From VRUE01 sp036403515 (GTDB taxonomy: Bacteria > Actinomycetota > Thermoleophilia > Solirubrobacterales > 70-9): 21,586 nucleotides of DNA. The stretch spans positions 1 to 21,586 of the forward strand of contig DASWQV010000111.1 in NCBI GenBank assembly GCA_036403515.1, given 5' to 3'. Shown here piece after piece: positions 21,467-21,586 of the stretch. Position 1 is the first letter of the stretch; every line of letters begins with the position of its first letter. The translations under genes were made by a program, and so were the position numbers. The notes below the pieces were generated by a model. The model was not told where the DNA came from and did not search any database. It was given only the letters and a program-made list of their open reading frames with translations.

Positions 21467-21536
21467 TGTCCGGTTTCAGTAGATAGGCGACACCTGTGTC
21501 GAGACATAGGAGACACCCAACGAAGGGAGCTCTCCT
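21467..21536 (+). mobile_element. left end of IS481-family element
   Basis: The sequence begins TGTCCGGTTTCAGTAGATAGG, which I recognise as the left end of IS481-type elements in actinobacteria. It then has AGGTGTC/GACACCT inverted pairs (21464-21470 and 21489-21495) and a further AGACACC at 21511-21517. The outer boundary is taken as about 21467. The right end is outside the window. Confidence 0.65.
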
Positions 21537-21586
21537 GTGGCAAAGGCGCGGTACCTGGTCGAGGCGCATCTGGTCGAAGGCCGCTC
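21537..21586 (+). CDS. IS481-family transposase (5' end only)
   Basis: From GTG 21537 the frame reads AKARYLVEAHLVEGR to the window edge, the usual N-terminus of IS481-type DDE transposases before the first helix-turn-helix. An AAGGGAG Shine-Dalgarno is 7 nt upstream. Only 16 full codons are visible, so the call rests on this start plus the element end. Confidence 0.7.
   Translation, partial: MAKARYLVEAHLVEGR

Overview
The window is high-GC bacterial chromosome, most likely from an Actinomycetota lineage (Thermoleophilia/Solirubrobacterales would fit). The pointers are: gene order rpmG-secE-nusG-rplK-rplA-rplJ; GC-rich third codon positions; SecE with a long charged N-terminal extension; an ArsR-DUF899-SRPBCC cassette; tRNAs with no encoded CCA; and an IS481-type element end. 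The taxonomic call is inference, because no rRNA or phylogenetic marker was searched.

Layout. (1) 1-3267, minus strand: the ribosomal/secretion/elongation operon rpmG-secE-nusG-rplK-rplA-rplJ. The rplJ 3' end lies outside the window, and an L10-leader-like RNA sits just before rplJ. (2) 3442-5128, plus strand: a tightly overlapping four-gene operon (ArsR-type repressor, DUF899 protein, a 45-aa small protein, SRPBCC/AHSA1 protein). It is apparently read from a leaderless promoter whose operator palindrome is centred on the first start codon. (3) 5071-18607: accreted integrative-element DNA. The main island (about 11.66 kb, 6949-18607) lies in the 3' half of a tRNA-Glu gene and is bounded by a perfect 49-bp direct repeat. 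Three related left-end sequences (near 5071, 6645 and 6931), each with 11-bp tandem arm-type repeats, imply successive insertions. The first segment holds a Fic protein gene and the second is an almost empty remnant.

The third and main island carries, in order: a three-gene minus operon (nucleotidyltransferase-like protein with a ruined active site, DUF4258-like toxin, DUF2283 partner); two convergent genes of unknown function; a HEPN-like gene; a frameshifted gene followed by a Zn-ribbon/HEPN-RES protein; a lower-GC two-gene module (three-TM membrane protein plus a 592-aa protein) that I do not recognise; an excisionase/integrase pair whose integrase is broken by an in-frame TGA; and a secreted cysteine-rich protein. 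This looks like a defence/toxin-type island that has been immobilised.

(4) 18566-21586: the host tRNA-Glu, which has a 23-nt insertion in its D-loop, an acyl-CoA dehydrogenase, tRNA-Thr(GGT), a nucleotidyltransferase with a small partner, a secreted protein, and the left end of an IS481-family element that runs out of the window.

The best candidates for undescribed biology are the 13518-15678 membrane/592-aa module, the tRNA-Glu with an extra D-loop hairpin, the accreted att/arm-site array, and the Fic gene with its own inverted-repeat operator.
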